Source of the DNA: Gilliamella sp. wkB108
Lineage (GTDB): Bacteria > Pseudomonadota > Gammaproteobacteria > Enterobacterales > Orbaceae
DNA: 64,000 nt
Assembly: GCF_001690195.1 (NCBI RefSeq)
Contig: NZ_LZGM01000012.1
Span: 1-64,000 of the forward strand
Reading direction: 5' to 3'
The notes beneath the pieces were generated by a model. It searched no databases. It had not been told where the DNA came from and saw only the letters and a program-made list of their open reading frames with translations. The position numbers and the translations under genes were made by a program. Of the stretch, positions 39,360 through 49,119 are shown one piece after another (within the stretch, counting starts at the first letter, position 1; every line of letters begins with the position of its first letter).

Positions 39360-39829
39360 GCTGGTAGGCCAGCTAGATAGTTGTTCTGACTGCAAAATCG
39401 AATACGTCCTCGAAACGATATAAGCACTTTACTCATACCTATATCATTTTTAAGCTGAAAAGATACCGTTTGCGCCATATTCCGTCGTCCCCAAAATGAG
39501 ATGATCTTCTTATCGGTCAATCCATTAATGACAACAGAATTATTGGGTTTAATAAATTGTAGTTCCCCATGATCACAAGAGTCAGGTCGGTCTCCTTGGG
39601 TAATGGTTAAACACCATGGTGATAAAAAAAGATGAAGATTATAAGTATTATTGGTAGTGTAAGCTTTAAATTGTACTTCATTTAAAAAATAAGCCAGTTT
39701 CTCAGTGGTACTAACCAACTCGTTACGAAGCTGTAATGCTTTCCAATTGTGTATACCAATCGTTGCGAGAATTGCACTTATACAAATAATGGCTAAAAGC
39801 TCAAGCAATGAGAATCCTAAATCTTGCAT
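39353..39829 (-). CDS. ppdA: Minor pseudopilin PpdA (GspH/FimT-like)
   Basis: Leader MQDLG then FSLLELLAIICISAILATIGI, with Glu at +5. The C-terminal half ISFWGRRNMAQTVSFQ and SFRGRIRFCSQ matches E. coli PpdA (LAFFGLRNTAWAGHIRF, SPWGRLRLCQQ). The start at 39829 is behind AGGATT, in preference to 39847. First gene of the overlapping four-gene minor-pilin cluster. Such proteins prime type IV pilus or type II secretion pseudopilus assembly; the major pilin and motor genes are not here. Confidence 0.82.
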   Translation of the reverse strand: MQDLGFSLLELLAIICISAILATIGIHNWKALQLRNELVSTTEKLAYFLNEVQFKAYTTNNTYNLHLFLSPWCLTITQGDRPDSCDHGELQFIKPNNSVVINGLTDKKIISFWGRRNMAQTVSFQLKNDIGMSKVLISFRGRIRFCSQNNYLAGLPAC

Positions 39830-40054
39830 AATCCTACTCTTTGGCAAGTTATCAACTGTTATCTAGGTTATAAATAAATAACCAAAAAGCATCATTTTCA
39901 AGATGATATTGGAGTGTGCCTTCCAAATTTATTTTATTTTTCTCATTGCAAGTTTTGATGATATGACAAACCGCTTAAAAAGTGGCGCAGATTATATTAT
40001 ACTGATTGCCTGTTTAAATTTGCTAACGGACTTATAAGTTAAAGGAAACTTGAG

Positions 40055-40879
40055 ATGCAACAATTACAAACTATTATTGAAGCGGCATTTGAACGTCGTG
40101 CTGAAATTACGCCATCAAATATAGATGCGGTTACTCGCGATGCTATTAATCAATCTATTCAGTTATTAGACAGCGGTAAAATGCGCGTAGCTGAAAAAAT
40201 TAATGGTGATTGGGTTACTCATCAATGGCTAAAAAAAGCTGTGTTGCTCTCATTTCGTATCAATGAAAATCAATTGATTGACGGCGGAGCAACTAACTAT
40301 TATGACAAAGTGCCATTAAAATTTGCTGAGTATGATGAAGCGCGATTCCAACAAGAGGGTTTTCGTGTAGTTCCATCAGCCATTGCACGCAAAGGTGCTT
40401 ATATTGCACGTAATACCGTGTTAATGCCGTCTTATGTCAACATAGGTGCTTATGTTGATGAGGGTACGATGGTTGATACTTGGGTAACCGTTGGTTCATG
40501 TGCGCAAATTGGTAAAAATGTTCACTTATCTGGTGGTGTTGGCATTGGCGGTGTATTAGAACCATTACAAGCAAATCCTACTATTATTGAGGATAACTGT
40601 TTTATTGGCGCTCGTAGTGAAATTGTTGAAGGTGTTATCGTTGAAGAAGGTTCAGTAATTTCAATGGGTGTTTTTATTGGTCAAAGTACTAAAATTTATG
40701 ACCGAGCAACAGGCGAAGTCCATTATGGTCGCGTACCGGCAGGTTCAGTGGTTGTTTCGGGTAATTTACCAACTAAAGATGGTAAATACAGTCTTTATTG
40801 TGCTGTTATTGTTAAAAAAGTAGATGCCAAAACTCTAGGAAAAGTAGGTATTAACGAATTACTACGTACTATTGATTAA
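40055..40879 (+). CDS. dapD: 2,3,4,5-tetrahydropyridine-2,6-dicarboxylate N-succinyltransferase
   Basis: Succinyl-CoA-dependent step of the lysine/diaminopimelate pathway. Left-handed parallel beta-helix with hexapeptide repeats ([28 protein letters not shown]), followed by [34 protein letters not shown]. 274 residues, as in E. coli. The ATG at 40055 is behind AAAGGAAAC. Monocistronic, with stem-loops right after the stop. Confidence 0.97.
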   Translation: MQQLQTIIEAAFERRAEITPSNIDAVTRDAINQSIQLLDSGKMRVAEKINGDWVTHQWLKKAVLLSFRINENQLIDGGATNYYDKVPLKFAEYDEARFQQEGFRVVPSAIARKGAYIARNTVLMPSYVNIGAYVDEGTMVDTWVTVGSCAQIGKNVHLSGGVGIGGVLEPLQANPTIIEDNCFIGARSEIVEGVIVEEGSVISMGVFIGQSTKIYDRATGEVHYGRVPAGSVVVSGNLPTKDGKYSLYCAVIVKKVDAKTLGKVGINELLRTID

Positions 40880-40921
40880 TGGTGTCATTCACCATTTTAT
40901 GCCACCTAGTTGACTAGGTGG
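40878..40921 (+). terminator. Tandem stem-loops after dapD
   Basis: AATGGTG, loop TCATT, CACCATT (40878-40896) overlaps the dapD stop and is followed by TTAT. A second stem, CCACCTAGT / ACTAGGTGG, occupies 40902-40921. Neither has a long T-run; together they probably end the dapD transcript. Confidence 0.45.
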
Positions 40922-40983
40922 TCATAATTTAAATCGTTTAATAAATTTAGTTATAGTGTATAACCATTAGAAGAGGAGAGTTT

Positions 40984-41475
40984 ATGCCTTCTTTTGATAT
41001 TGTGTCTGAAATTCAAATGACAGAAGTTAAAAATGGCGTTGATAATGCAACCCGAGAATTAACAACCCGTTGGGACTTTAAGAATGTTGAAGCTTCATTT
41101 GAATTGAATGAAAAAAATGAAACCATAAAATCCACCAGCCAATCTGAGTTTCAAGTACAACAGTTATTAGATATCTTACGAGATAAGCTTGCCAAACGTG
41201 GTATTGATGGCGGAGCGTTAGAGATCCCCGAAGAGATGGAGCATAGTGGTAAACTTTATAGTATCACGGTCAAGCTTAAACAAGGGATTGATAAAGAGTT
41301 ATCGAAGAAAATCGTGAAGCTTATTAAGGACAGTAAAATCAAAGTCCAAGCCCAAGTACAAGGCGAACAAGTTCGCGTGACAGGTAAGTCTAGGGATGAT
41401 TTACAAGCGACTATGGCTTTAGTAAAAGGTGCTGAATTAGGGCAACCTTTTCAGTTTACCAATTTTAGAGATTAA
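40984..41475 (+). CDS. yajQ: YajQ-family nucleotide-binding protein
   Basis: 163-residue cytoplasmic protein with two ferredoxin-like domains: [37 protein letters not shown] at the N terminus and [13 protein letters not shown] at the C terminus. Homologues bind nucleotides or tRNA, and one Xanthomonas member binds c-di-GMP. The cellular role is unsettled. The ATG follows AGAGGAGAG. Confidence 0.95.
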   Translation: MPSFDIVSEIQMTEVKNGVDNATRELTTRWDFKNVEASFELNEKNETIKSTSQSEFQVQQLLDILRDKLAKRGIDGGALEIPEEMEHSGKLYSITVKLKQGIDKELSKKIVKLIKDSKIKVQAQVQGEQVRVTGKSRDDLQATMALVKGAELGQPFQFTNFRD

Positions 41476-41490
41476 TACATTTATAAATTT

Positions 41491-41520
41491 TTTGGCTGAT
41501 GAGGATCAGCCAAATTTATA
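41491..41520 (+). terminator. Terminator of yajQ
   Basis: TTTGGCTGAT, loop GAGG, ATCAGCCAAA: a perfect 10-bp stem 15 bases after the yajQ stop, followed by TTTATA. Confidence 0.65.
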
Positions 41521-41547
41521 ATACGATAGTAGGCAGAAAGAAATCAC

Positions 41548-41584
41548 TGTAAAGAAGTTTCAGGAAAGCACTACGTTTGCGTAT
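41548..41584 (+). repeat. Interspersed repeat, copy 3
   Basis: TGTAAAGAAGTTTCAGGA, then AAGCACTACGTTTGCGTAT. It shares its first half with copy 2 and a 20-base core with copy 1. It lies between the yajQ terminator and bglX. Confidence 0.6.
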
Positions 41585-41712
41585 GAATTTTTTATATAAT
41601 TAGTGCTAAATAGCGCTATTACTTAGACAAATTAAGTAAAGAACGAGATTTTTTCTAGCGAATACGTTATTCTATTAACTTGTCTACCTTCTTAATTATA
41701 ACAATATTTATC

Positions 41713-43989
41713 ATGATGAAAAAAATAGTTTTATTTTGGGTTACTCTTCTTTTCACTGGCTATTTGTTTGCTCAAACTCCCAATAATGAAGAAAAAAAAG
41801 CCTTTATCGATGATCTCTTATCAAAAATGACCATAAAAGAAAAGGTTGGTCAATTAAGGTTAGTCAGTGTGGGTGGTAACTTAACCTTAGATAAAGTTTT
41901 GGATCAAATCGAAGCAGGTGAAATCGGTGGTATCTTTAATACTGTGGTTGAACCTGATTTGACCTATATGCAAGATCGGGCCTTAAAAGCACCCAATAAA
42001 ATCCCTCTCTTTTTAGGATTCGATATTATTCATGGTCATCGAACCGTATTTCCAATTAATTTAGGTATCGCAGCTACATGGGATCGTGATGCCATTGCTA
42101 AGGCTGCGGAAGTCTCAGCCGATGAAGCCACGTCAGATGGACTTAATATCACTTGGGCGCCAATGGTTGACATCACACGTGATCCGCGCTGGGGACGAGT
42201 TTCTGAAGGATTTGGAGAAGATCCTTATTTAACCTCGGAAGCCGGACGTATTTTTGTTGAAAGGATGCAAAAACAAGTCCTATCTGATAAAAAATCATTA
42301 GTAACCACAGTTAAGCATTTTGCTCTTTATGGTGCAGTTGAAGCGGGTCGTGAATATAACACTACTGATATGAGCGAACGCAAAATGTTTCAAGAATATC
42401 TAGTTCCTTATAAAAAGGCTATTGATGCCGGAAGTCGTGCTGTGATGGTTTCTCTTGTGTCAATAAATGGTATTCCAGCAACAGGTAATCATTGGTTATT
42501 AACTGAGGTACTTCGTAATCAATGGCATTTTGATGGTGTGGTGATCAGCGATCATGGTGCGATTCGTGAATTAATTAATCATGGTGTAGCTAGCGATGCG
42601 AAAGATGCAGTAAAAGTTGCAATTAAAGCTGGTATTGATATAAGCATGAATGATGAGTATTTTTTAAAATTCTTGCCAGAATTGGTTAATGAAGGAGTAC
42701 TTACTGAAGATCAGATTAATGATGCTTGTCGTCACGTGTTAGAACTTAAGTATGATATGGGATTATTTAATGATCCTCATCGCAATTTAGATCCAAAATT
42801 AGACATTGAAACAATGTTTGCAGACAATCGCTTACATCGTGAAGAAGCGAGAGATGTCGCACGTCGTAGTATTGTTTTGCTAAAAAATAAAGATCATCTA
42901 TTACCATTAGCTAAGAATAAGAAAATTGCTGTCATTGGACCGCTTGCTGATTCGAAACGCGATATATTAGGTAGCTGGTCTGGAGCGGGTCGTGCAAATT
43001 TAGCCGTTACCCCTTTAGAAGGGATAAAAAAAGCTGTTAAAAATCCAAATTTAGTGAGCTATGCATTTGGTGCAAATCTTTCTGATGATCCACAATTATT
43101 TAAATTTTTAAATCTGTATGAAATTACCACTAAATATGATGAAAGACCAGCAGATAAAATGATTGCCGAAGCCGTTAAAGTGGCTAAAAAATCGGACGTG
43201 GTTGTCGCTTTCATCGGGGAAGCTGAAGGGATGGCTCATGAATCTTCAAGCCGAACTGATCTTTCATTACAAGCAAGCCAAAAACGATTAATTAAAGCTT
43301 TAAAAGCAACCGGCAAACCATTAGTTCTCGCTTTGATGAATGGTCGTCCTTTGACATTACCTGAAGAGTATCAGCAAGCCGATGCGATGCTTGAAACATG
43401 GTTTTTAGGTACTGAAGGTGGTAATGCGATAGCCGATGTATTATTTGGCGATTATAATCCGTCAGGTAAATTACCTATGTCTTTCCCTATGAATGTTGGT
43501 CAAATTCCGGTTTATTATAGCTATTTAAACACCGGACGTCCGCATGGTACTGAGAATATGGGTAAATATACGACTTCTTATTTTGATAGTCCGAACGAAC
43601 CGTTATTTCCTTTTGGTTTCGGTTTAAGCTATACCGATTTTACTATCGATTTTTCTCTATCTAGCAACGAAATGACACCAGACGGTCAAATAGTGGTGAC
43701 AGCTAATGTTGAAAACACTGGTGATAAAGCAGGTACAGAAACTGTACAACTTTATTTACAAGATGTGACCGCATCTGTTAGTCGACCTGTTAAAGAGTTA
43801 GTTGGTTTTGAAAATATTAATCTCAAACCACATGAAAAAGGTGAAGTTAAATTTGTTATCAAACCTGAAATGTTAAAATTCTGGAATGATAAAATGCAGT
43901 ACGTGTCAGAACCGGGTAAATTCAACGTGTATGTTGGGTCTGATTCTACGACTAAAGATAAACAAACATTTACTTTACTAGATAAATAA
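41713..43989 (+). CDS. bglX: Periplasmic beta-glucosidase, GH3 family
   Basis: Hydrolyses terminal beta-glucosides in the periplasm. Signal peptide MMKKIVLFWVTLLFTGYLFA, then the GH3 N domain (KMTIKEKVGQLRL, HGHRTVFPINLG, DPRWGRVSEGFGEDPYL). The nucleophile is Asp280 in VVISDHGAIRELI. The C domain has GEAEGMAHESSSRTD, and the fibronectin-III-like end has EPGKFNVYVGSDS. Collinear with E. coli BglX. An upstream TTG at 41680 extends the frame; the ATG at 41713 begins a normal signal peptide. btsS follows 52 bp later. Confidence 0.93.
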   Translation: MMKKIVLFWVTLLFTGYLFAQTPNNEEKKAFIDDLLSKMTIKEKVGQLRLVSVGGNLTLDKVLDQIEAGEIGGIFNTVVEPDLTYMQDRALKAPNKIPLFLGFDIIHGHRTVFPINLGIAATWDRDAIAKAAEVSADEATSDGLNITWAPMVDITRDPRWGRVSEGFGEDPYLTSEAGRIFVERMQKQVLSDKKSLVTTVKHFALYGAVEAGREYNTTDMSERKMFQEYLVPYKKAIDAGSRAVMVSLVSINGIPATGNHWLLTEVLRNQWHFDGVVISDHGAIRELINHGVASDAKDAVKVAIKAGIDISMNDEYFLKFLPELVNEGVLTEDQINDACRHVLELKYDMGLFNDPHRNLDPKLDIETMFADNRLHREEARDVARRSIVLLKNKDHLLPLAKNKKIAVIGPLADSKRDILGSWSGAGRANLAVTPLEGIKKAVKNPNLVSYAFGANLSDDPQLFKFLNLYEITTKYDERPADKMIAEAVKVAKKSDVVVAFIGEAEGMAHESSSRTDLSLQASQKRLIKALKATGKPLVLALMNGRPLTLPEEYQQADAMLETWFLGTEGGNAIADVLFGDYNPSGKLPMSFPMNVGQIPVYYSYLNTGRPHGTENMGKYTTSYFDSPNEPLFPFGFGLSYTDFTIDFSLSSNEMTPDGQIVVTANVENTGDKAGTETVQLYLQDVTASVSRPVKELVGFENINLKPHEKGEVKFVIKPEMLKFWNDKMQYVSEPGKFNVYVGSDSTTKDKQTFTLLDK

Positions 43990-44003
43990 ACTTATAAACT
44001 TTC

Positions 44004-44023
44004 CCGTCGACGTCAGTCGACGG
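44004..44023. repeat. GC-rich stem-loop between bglX and btsS
   Basis: CCGTCGAC, loop GTCA, GTCGACGG: an 8-bp perfect stem 15 bases after the bglX stop and 19 before the btsS ATG. It is followed by AGTTGTTAGG, so termination would be inefficient. It may separate bglX from the sensor operon. Confidence 0.5.
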
Positions 44024-44041
44024 AGTTGTTAGGCTTGTATT

Positions 44042-45742
44042 ATGTTTGAATTTGATCTCGTCCTTCAACTGCTACAACAAATGTGTGTTTATTTAGTGAT
44101 CGCGTATTTGCTAAGTAAAACACCAATAGTTATTCCTGTCATGCAAGTCACTGTGCATTTACCTCATAAATTATTGTGCTATCTGATCTTCTCTCTATTT
44201 TGTATTATGGGCAGTTTTTTTGGTTTACACATCGAAGATACAATAGCCAATACTCGTGCGATAGGTGCTATTTTAGGTGGTTTACTTGGTGGTCCCATGG
44301 TTGGATTGTTGGTGGGGATCACTGGCGGTATTCATCGTTATACATTAGGTGGGATCACTGCTGAAAGTTGCATGCTATCTACCATATTAATTGGATTAAT
44401 AAGTGGTTTACTCCATTATTTATTAATGAAAAAAGGACGAGTTGACTTGCTTTATAATCCGCTATTAGTAGGTGTTTTAGGGTTAATTGTTGAATCATTG
44501 GAGATGATCTTGGTGCTACTGATTTCACGTCCTTTCGATGTTGTTTTGCATGCGGTGCGAAGTATTGCTGCACCAATGATTGTGGCAAATAGTATTGGTT
44601 CAGCTATGTTTATGCGAATATTGTTGGATAGACGCGCTATATTTGAAAGATATACTTCCGCATTTTCTGCCAAAGCATTAAAAATAGCGGTAAGTACTGA
44701 AGGATTATTACGTGATGGTTTTAATCAAACCAATAGTACTAAAGTGGCTCAAATCATTTATCAAGAATTGGATATTGGTGCAGTTGCGATTACTGATAGA
44801 GAAAAAATATTAGCTTTCATTGGTATCGGTGATGATCACCATTTACCCGGCACACCTATTACGTCAAATTGTACCTTAGAAGTCATTGAACAAAATGAAG
44901 TTAAATATCTTGATGGCATTCATCAGCCTTATCAATGCTCGATTAATAAAAATTGCCGTTTAGGCTCAACGTTGGTAATTCCATTGCGGGGTGAAAATAA
45001 TACCGTTGTAGGTTCAATAAAACTCTATGAAGCTAAAAACACCCTATTTAGTTCGATTAACCGTACTCTTGGTGAAGGGATCGCAAGTTTATTATCAGCA
45101 CAAATTTTAGCGGGTCAAAATGAACACTATAAACAGCTATTATCCAAAACTGAAATTAAACTTTTACATGCTCAGGTTAATCCACATTTCTTATTTAATG
45201 CATTAAATACTTTACTGGCAGTGATTCGACGAGATAAAACACAAGCTTCTCAATTAGTTCAGTATCTTTCGACTTTTTTCCGTAAAAATTTAAAACGTAC
45301 TGATGAGATCGTCACCCTTAAAGATGAGTTAGAGCATGTTAATGCCTATTTGCAAATAGAAAAAATGCGGTTTATGGATCAGTTATCCATTGATATCGAT
45401 ATACCGGAAGAGTTAGAAAATGCACATCTTCCCGCCTTTACTTTACAACCGATTGTTGAAAATGCTATTAAACATGGTACTTCCCAATTGATCGGTGAAG
45501 GAAAGGTGACAATAAAGGCATTTGTGCATGAGCAAACGCTCATTCTTGAAGTGATAGATAATGCCGGTAATTATCGTGAAAATAAAAAAGATATGAAAGG
45601 ACTCGGTCTGAATTTAGTCGATAAAAGGATTAATATTCGTTATGGTGAAAAATATGGTATAAAAATATGGTGTAAGCCTGATGATTATACTAAAGTGACG
45701 ATATCATTACCGCTGAAAGAGGATATGAGTATTCAATGTTAA
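44042..45742 (+). CDS. btsS: Pyruvate-responsive LytS-type sensor histidine kinase BtsS (YehU)
   Basis: Membrane sensor of the BtsSR system; E. coli BtsS binds extracellular pyruvate with high affinity. The N-terminal 5TM_5TMR_LYT domain (about 1-190) includes GAILGGLLGGPMVGLLVGITGG and HRYTLGG. A GAF-like domain follows (about 215-355), then the His_kinase domain with phospho-acceptor His382 in QVNPHFLFNALNTL and an ATPase lid with PIVENAIKHG and GLGLNLVDKRI. Overlaps btsR by 7 bases. Confidence 0.93.
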   Translation: MFEFDLVLQLLQQMCVYLVIAYLLSKTPIVIPVMQVTVHLPHKLLCYLIFSLFCIMGSFFGLHIEDTIANTRAIGAILGGLLGGPMVGLLVGITGGIHRYTLGGITAESCMLSTILIGLISGLLHYLLMKKGRVDLLYNPLLVGVLGLIVESLEMILVLLISRPFDVVLHAVRSIAAPMIVANSIGSAMFMRILLDRRAIFERYTSAFSAKALKIAVSTEGLLRDGFNQTNSTKVAQIIYQELDIGAVAITDREKILAFIGIGDDHHLPGTPITSNCTLEVIEQNEVKYLDGIHQPYQCSINKNCRLGSTLVIPLRGENNTVVGSIKLYEAKNTLFSSINRTLGEGIASLLSAQILAGQNEHYKQLLSKTEIKLLHAQVNPHFLFNALNTLLAVIRRDKTQASQLVQYLSTFFRKNLKRTDEIVTLKDELEHVNAYLQIEKMRFMDQLSIDIDIPEELENAHLPAFTLQPIVENAIKHGTSQLIGEGKVTIKAFVHEQTLILEVIDNAGNYRENKKDMKGLGLNLVDKRINIRYGEKYGIKIWCKPDDYTKVTISLPLKEDMSIQC

Positions 45743-46455
45743 ACGTTATTATTGTGGATGATGAATTACCCGCGCGTGAAAATTTACGTTGTTTGCTTGA
45801 AAGTGATCCAGAAATTACTATTGTTGCCGAATGTAATAATGCTATGGAAGCGATTCGAGAGATTCATCGACTACAACCCGATGTAGTATTTTTAGATATT
45901 CAAATGCCGAAAATAAACGGCATTGAAATGTTATCAATGTTAGATCCCAATACCATGCCTCATATCGTGTTTTTAACTGCTTATGGTGAATTTGCTGTAA
46001 AAGCATTTGAAGCACAGGCGTTTGATTATTTGCTAAAACCCGTTGAGATTGAGCGATTAAAAAAAACACTTTATCGATTACATCACCGTACTTTTTCAAA
46101 CAATATTAATCAACTTGAAGGTGTCAATCATGATCTCAAATATATACCTTGTGTAGGTCATAACAGAATCTACCTATTAAATATTGATGATGTGTTTTAT
46201 GTATCATCAAAAATCAGTGGTATTTATGTATTCAATCAAGCAAATAATGAATATTTTACTGAATTAACGTTAAAAACATTAGAGGATAAAACTCCTCTTA
46301 TCCGTTGTCACCGACAATATTTGGTTAATCTTAAAAAGTTAAAAGAGATCCAATTTAACGAAGCGGGCGGTGTTGATATTATATTAATTAATGACATTTC
46401 AGTGCCGGTAAGTCGTCGTTATCTTAAACTACTTAAAGAGTTGCTTGGATTATAG
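45736..46455 (+). CDS. btsR: LytTR response regulator BtsR (YehT)
   Basis: Receiver domain with acidic pair DD at 8-9, phospho-acceptor Asp54 in VFLDIQMPK and Lys in YLLKPVEIERL. The C-terminal LytTR DNA-binding domain (about 135-239) contains CHRQYLVNLKKLKEI and PVSRRYLKLLKELLGL. Its start lies within the end of btsS. The operator expected for this family is 40 bp past its stop, in front of btsT. Confidence 0.94.
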   Translation: MLNVIIVDDELPARENLRCLLESDPEITIVAECNNAMEAIREIHRLQPDVVFLDIQMPKINGIEMLSMLDPNTMPHIVFLTAYGEFAVKAFEAQAFDYLLKPVEIERLKKTLYRLHHRTFSNNINQLEGVNHDLKYIPCVGHNRIYLLNIDDVFYVSSKISGIYVFNQANNEYFTELTLKTLEDKTPLIRCHRQYLVNLKKLKEIQFNEAGGVDIILINDISVPVSRRYLKLLKELLGL

Positions 46456-46494
46456 TTATCATTAAAATTATTGCTCATTTTAATTATTCACTTT

Positions 46495-46523
46495 ACCGCT
46501 CATCACCTGATTTTAACCACTCA
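46495..46523 (+). promoter_or_regulatory. BtsR (YehT) double operator upstream of btsT
   Basis: ACCGCTCA (46495-46502), exactly 13 bases, ACCACTCA (46516-46523). The published E. coli YehT/BtsR motif is two direct repeats ACC(G/A)CT(C/T)A spaced by 13, as I recall it. The match is complete in both repeats and in the spacing. The site is 243 bp upstream of the btsT ATG. The rest of this 310-bp gap is AT-rich and presumably holds the promoter and a long leader. Confidence 0.88.
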
Positions 46524-46765
46524 CACTCTTGATTCTACCTATAACCAAAATACTGATACCATTCTTTTAAGCGAAAAATTACTATAAGCTCGTTTATAAA
46601 AGAATCTTAAGTTTATACTCAAAACCGGAAGGTGAGATTGTAAAAGAGCTTGGTAATAGTGCTGAAAAATTGCATTTTTCTACTCTATTCAAACCGTTTC
46701 TTTCACTATCTTCTAAGGTCTTAAGTATGAAATTAATTAATCTTAACATCCAGAAGAGAATCATT

Positions 46766-48913
46766 ATGAATAGTAAAATATTAAAGCATATTCCATGGTT
46801 CATTCTTGCTTTTATCGGTGCTTGCTGCTTAGCAGTAATAGCATTACGGCGAGGTGAACATGTCAGTGCGCTGTGGATTGTTGCAGCCGCAATTTCAATC
46901 TACCTTGTTGCGTATCGATATTATAGCTTGTATATAGCTAAAAACGTAATGCAATTAGATCCAACCCGTGCAACGCCAGCGGTGATCAACAATGATGGAT
47001 TGAATTATGTACCGACTAATAAATATGTATTATTTGGTCACCATTTTGCAGCTATCGCTGGTGCAGGACCGTTAGTAGGTCCGGTTCTTGCGGCACAAGT
47101 TGGATATTTACCTGGTACCTTATGGTTGATTGCGGGTGTTGTATTAGCTGGTGCGGTACAAGATTTTATGGTTCTTTTCTTATCTTCTAGACGTAATGGA
47201 TCATCATTAGGTGAAATGGTTAAAGAAGAAATGGGCGCGATCCCAGGAACAATAGCCCTGTTCGGTTGTTTCCTTATCATGCTTATTATTTTAGCTGTAT
47301 TAGCGCTGATTGTGGTAAAAGCATTAGCTGAAAGCCCGTGGGGCGTATTTACGGTTTGTTCAACCGTTCCTATAGCTCTATTTATGGGGATTTATATGCG
47401 CTTCCTTCGACCGGGTCGGGTAGGGGAAGTTTCAGTTATTGGTATCGTTCTTTTAGTATTAGCAATTTGGTTTGGTGGCGTAATTGCTCATGACGCTTAT
47501 TGGGGTCCTGCTTTAACATTTAAAGCAACTACCATTACCTATGTATTAGTTGGTTATGCACTAGTTTCAGCTATGTTACCAGTATGGTTAATATTAGCAC
47601 CACGCGACTATTTAGCTACCTTCCTAAAAATTGGGGTTATTGTCGGATTGGCAATAGGGATTGTTATTTTAAATCCTGATTTAAAAATGCCAGATGTAAC
47701 CAAATATATCGACGGTACTGGTCCGGTTTGGAAAGGGGCTTTATTCCCATTCCTATTTATCACAATTGCTTGTGGTGCGGTTTCCGGTTTCCATGCTTTA
47801 ATTTCATCAGGTACGACACCTAAATTACTAGCCAACGAAACAGATGCACGTTTTATTGGTTATGGTGCGATGTTAATGGAATCTTTTGTGGCAATAATGG
47901 CCTTAGTTGCAGCGTCAATCATTGAACCTGGTCTATACTTTGCCATGAATACACCACCGTCAGCTTTAGGTATTACAATGCCTGACCTACATAGATTAGG
48001 TACCGATGATGCGCCAATGATTTTGGCACAACTCAAAGATGTCACAGCTCAAGCTGCAGCGACTGTGAGTTCTTGGGGTTTTGTTATTTCACCGGAAGAA
48101 ATACTACAGACAGCAAAAGATATTGGTGAACCTTCAGTATTAAATCGTGCAGGTGGTGCGCCAACTTTAGCTGTTGGTATTGCACACGTGTTCCATCAAA
48201 TTATTCCTGGTGCCAATATGGGCTTTTGGTATCATTTCGGTATATTGTTTGAAGCGTTATTTATTTTAACCGCTCTTGATGCCGGAACCCGATCTGGTCG
48301 CTTTATGCTACAAGATTTATTAGGTAATTTTGTACCATTCTTGAAAAAAACTGATTCTATCTTAGCTGGTTTTGTTGGTACTTTAGGTTGTGTTGGTTTA
48401 TGGGGTTATTTACTCTATCAAGGAGTTGTCGATCCACTAGGTGGGGTGAAGAGCTTATGGCCATTATTTGGTATCTCAAACCAAATGTTAGCCGCTGTTG
48501 CCTTAGTACTTGCAACGGTTATCCTAATCAAAATGAAACGCGCGCAATATGTTTGGGTTACAATCATTCCTGCAGTTTGGTTACTCATTTGTACTACATG
48601 GGCATTGAGCTTGAAACTATTTAGTAATAATCCTCAATTAGAAGGCTTCTTCTATTTGGCTAATGAATATAAACGTCGAATTGCTGAAGGTACAGATTTA
48701 ACTGCACAACAGATTGATAATATGCATCATATCGTTATCAATAATTATACTAATGCGGGTCTTAGTATCCTATTTTTAGTCGTTGTGTATGGTATTATCT
48801 TCTTTGGTATTAAGACCGCATTAAAAGTGCGCAATAATAAGCAAAGATCTGATAAAGAGACACCTTATGTAGCAATACCTAAAGAAGGGGTAAAAACTTC
48901 AATGTCACACTAA
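46766..48913 (+). CDS. btsT: Pyruvate:H+ symporter BtsT (YjiY), CstA family
   Basis: Inner-membrane carrier with about 18 hydrophobic segments over 715 residues. Nearly identical in many blocks to E. coli BtsT: ALRRGEHVSALWIV, RYVLFGHHFAAIAGAGPLVG (with K for the first R here), GTTPKLLANETDARFIGYGA, LFILTALDAGTRSGRFMLQD. The frame opens at 46670, but MNSKILKHIPWFIL at 46766 matches the family and follows AGAAGAG. E. coli BtsT imports pyruvate and is the main BtsSR target. CstA is the alternative label, but the BtsR operator in front favours BtsT. Confidence 0.92.
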   Translation: MNSKILKHIPWFILAFIGACCLAVIALRRGEHVSALWIVAAAISIYLVAYRYYSLYIAKNVMQLDPTRATPAVINNDGLNYVPTNKYVLFGHHFAAIAGAGPLVGPVLAAQVGYLPGTLWLIAGVVLAGAVQDFMVLFLSSRRNGSSLGEMVKEEMGAIPGTIALFGCFLIMLIILAVLALIVVKALAESPWGVFTVCSTVPIALFMGIYMRFLRPGRVGEVSVIGIVLLVLAIWFGGVIAHDAYWGPALTFKATTITYVLVGYALVSAMLPVWLILAPRDYLATFLKIGVIVGLAIGIVILNPDLKMPDVTKYIDGTGPVWKGALFPFLFITIACGAVSGFHALISSGTTPKLLANETDARFIGYGAMLMESFVAIMALVAASIIEPGLYFAMNTPPSALGITMPDLHRLGTDDAPMILAQLKDVTAQAAATVSSWGFVISPEEILQTAKDIGEPSVLNRAGGAPTLAVGIAHVFHQIIPGANMGFWYHFGILFEALFILTALDAGTRSGRFMLQDLLGNFVPFLKKTDSILAGFVGTLGCVGLWGYLLYQGVVDPLGGVKSLWPLFGISNQMLAAVALVLATVILIKMKRAQYVWVTIIPAVWLLICTTWALSLKLFSNNPQLEGFFYLANEYKRRIAEGTDLTAQQIDNMHHIVINNYTNAGLSILFLVVVYGIIFFGIKTALKVRNNKQRSDKETPYVAIPKEGVKTSMSH

Positions 48914-48985
48914 GTGACAATGAAAAAAGGATGTAATTTATCTATTGCATCCTCTATGTTATAAGATGTTTAAGCTAACTTTTTT

Positions 48986-49024
48986 AATACCCAACAATAT
49001 TGATTTATTGTTGGGTATTTTTTT
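48986..49024 (+). terminator. Strong intrinsic terminator of btsT
   Basis: AATACCCAACAATA, loop TTGATT, TATTGTTGGGTATT: a 14-bp perfect stem running straight into seven T. Confidence 0.9.
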
Positions 49025-49119
49025 ATATTTAAGTTAATTTATCGATTGAAAATGGAAACATACCATAATAACGATAATGTCCATTAGTGGTGATAACATA
49101 CCACCACCATTTATTGATA

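Noticed and set aside
46670-46765. N-terminal extension of btsT
   Set aside because: The extension does not match BtsT/CstA proteins; the ATG at 46766 aligns with the family N terminus.
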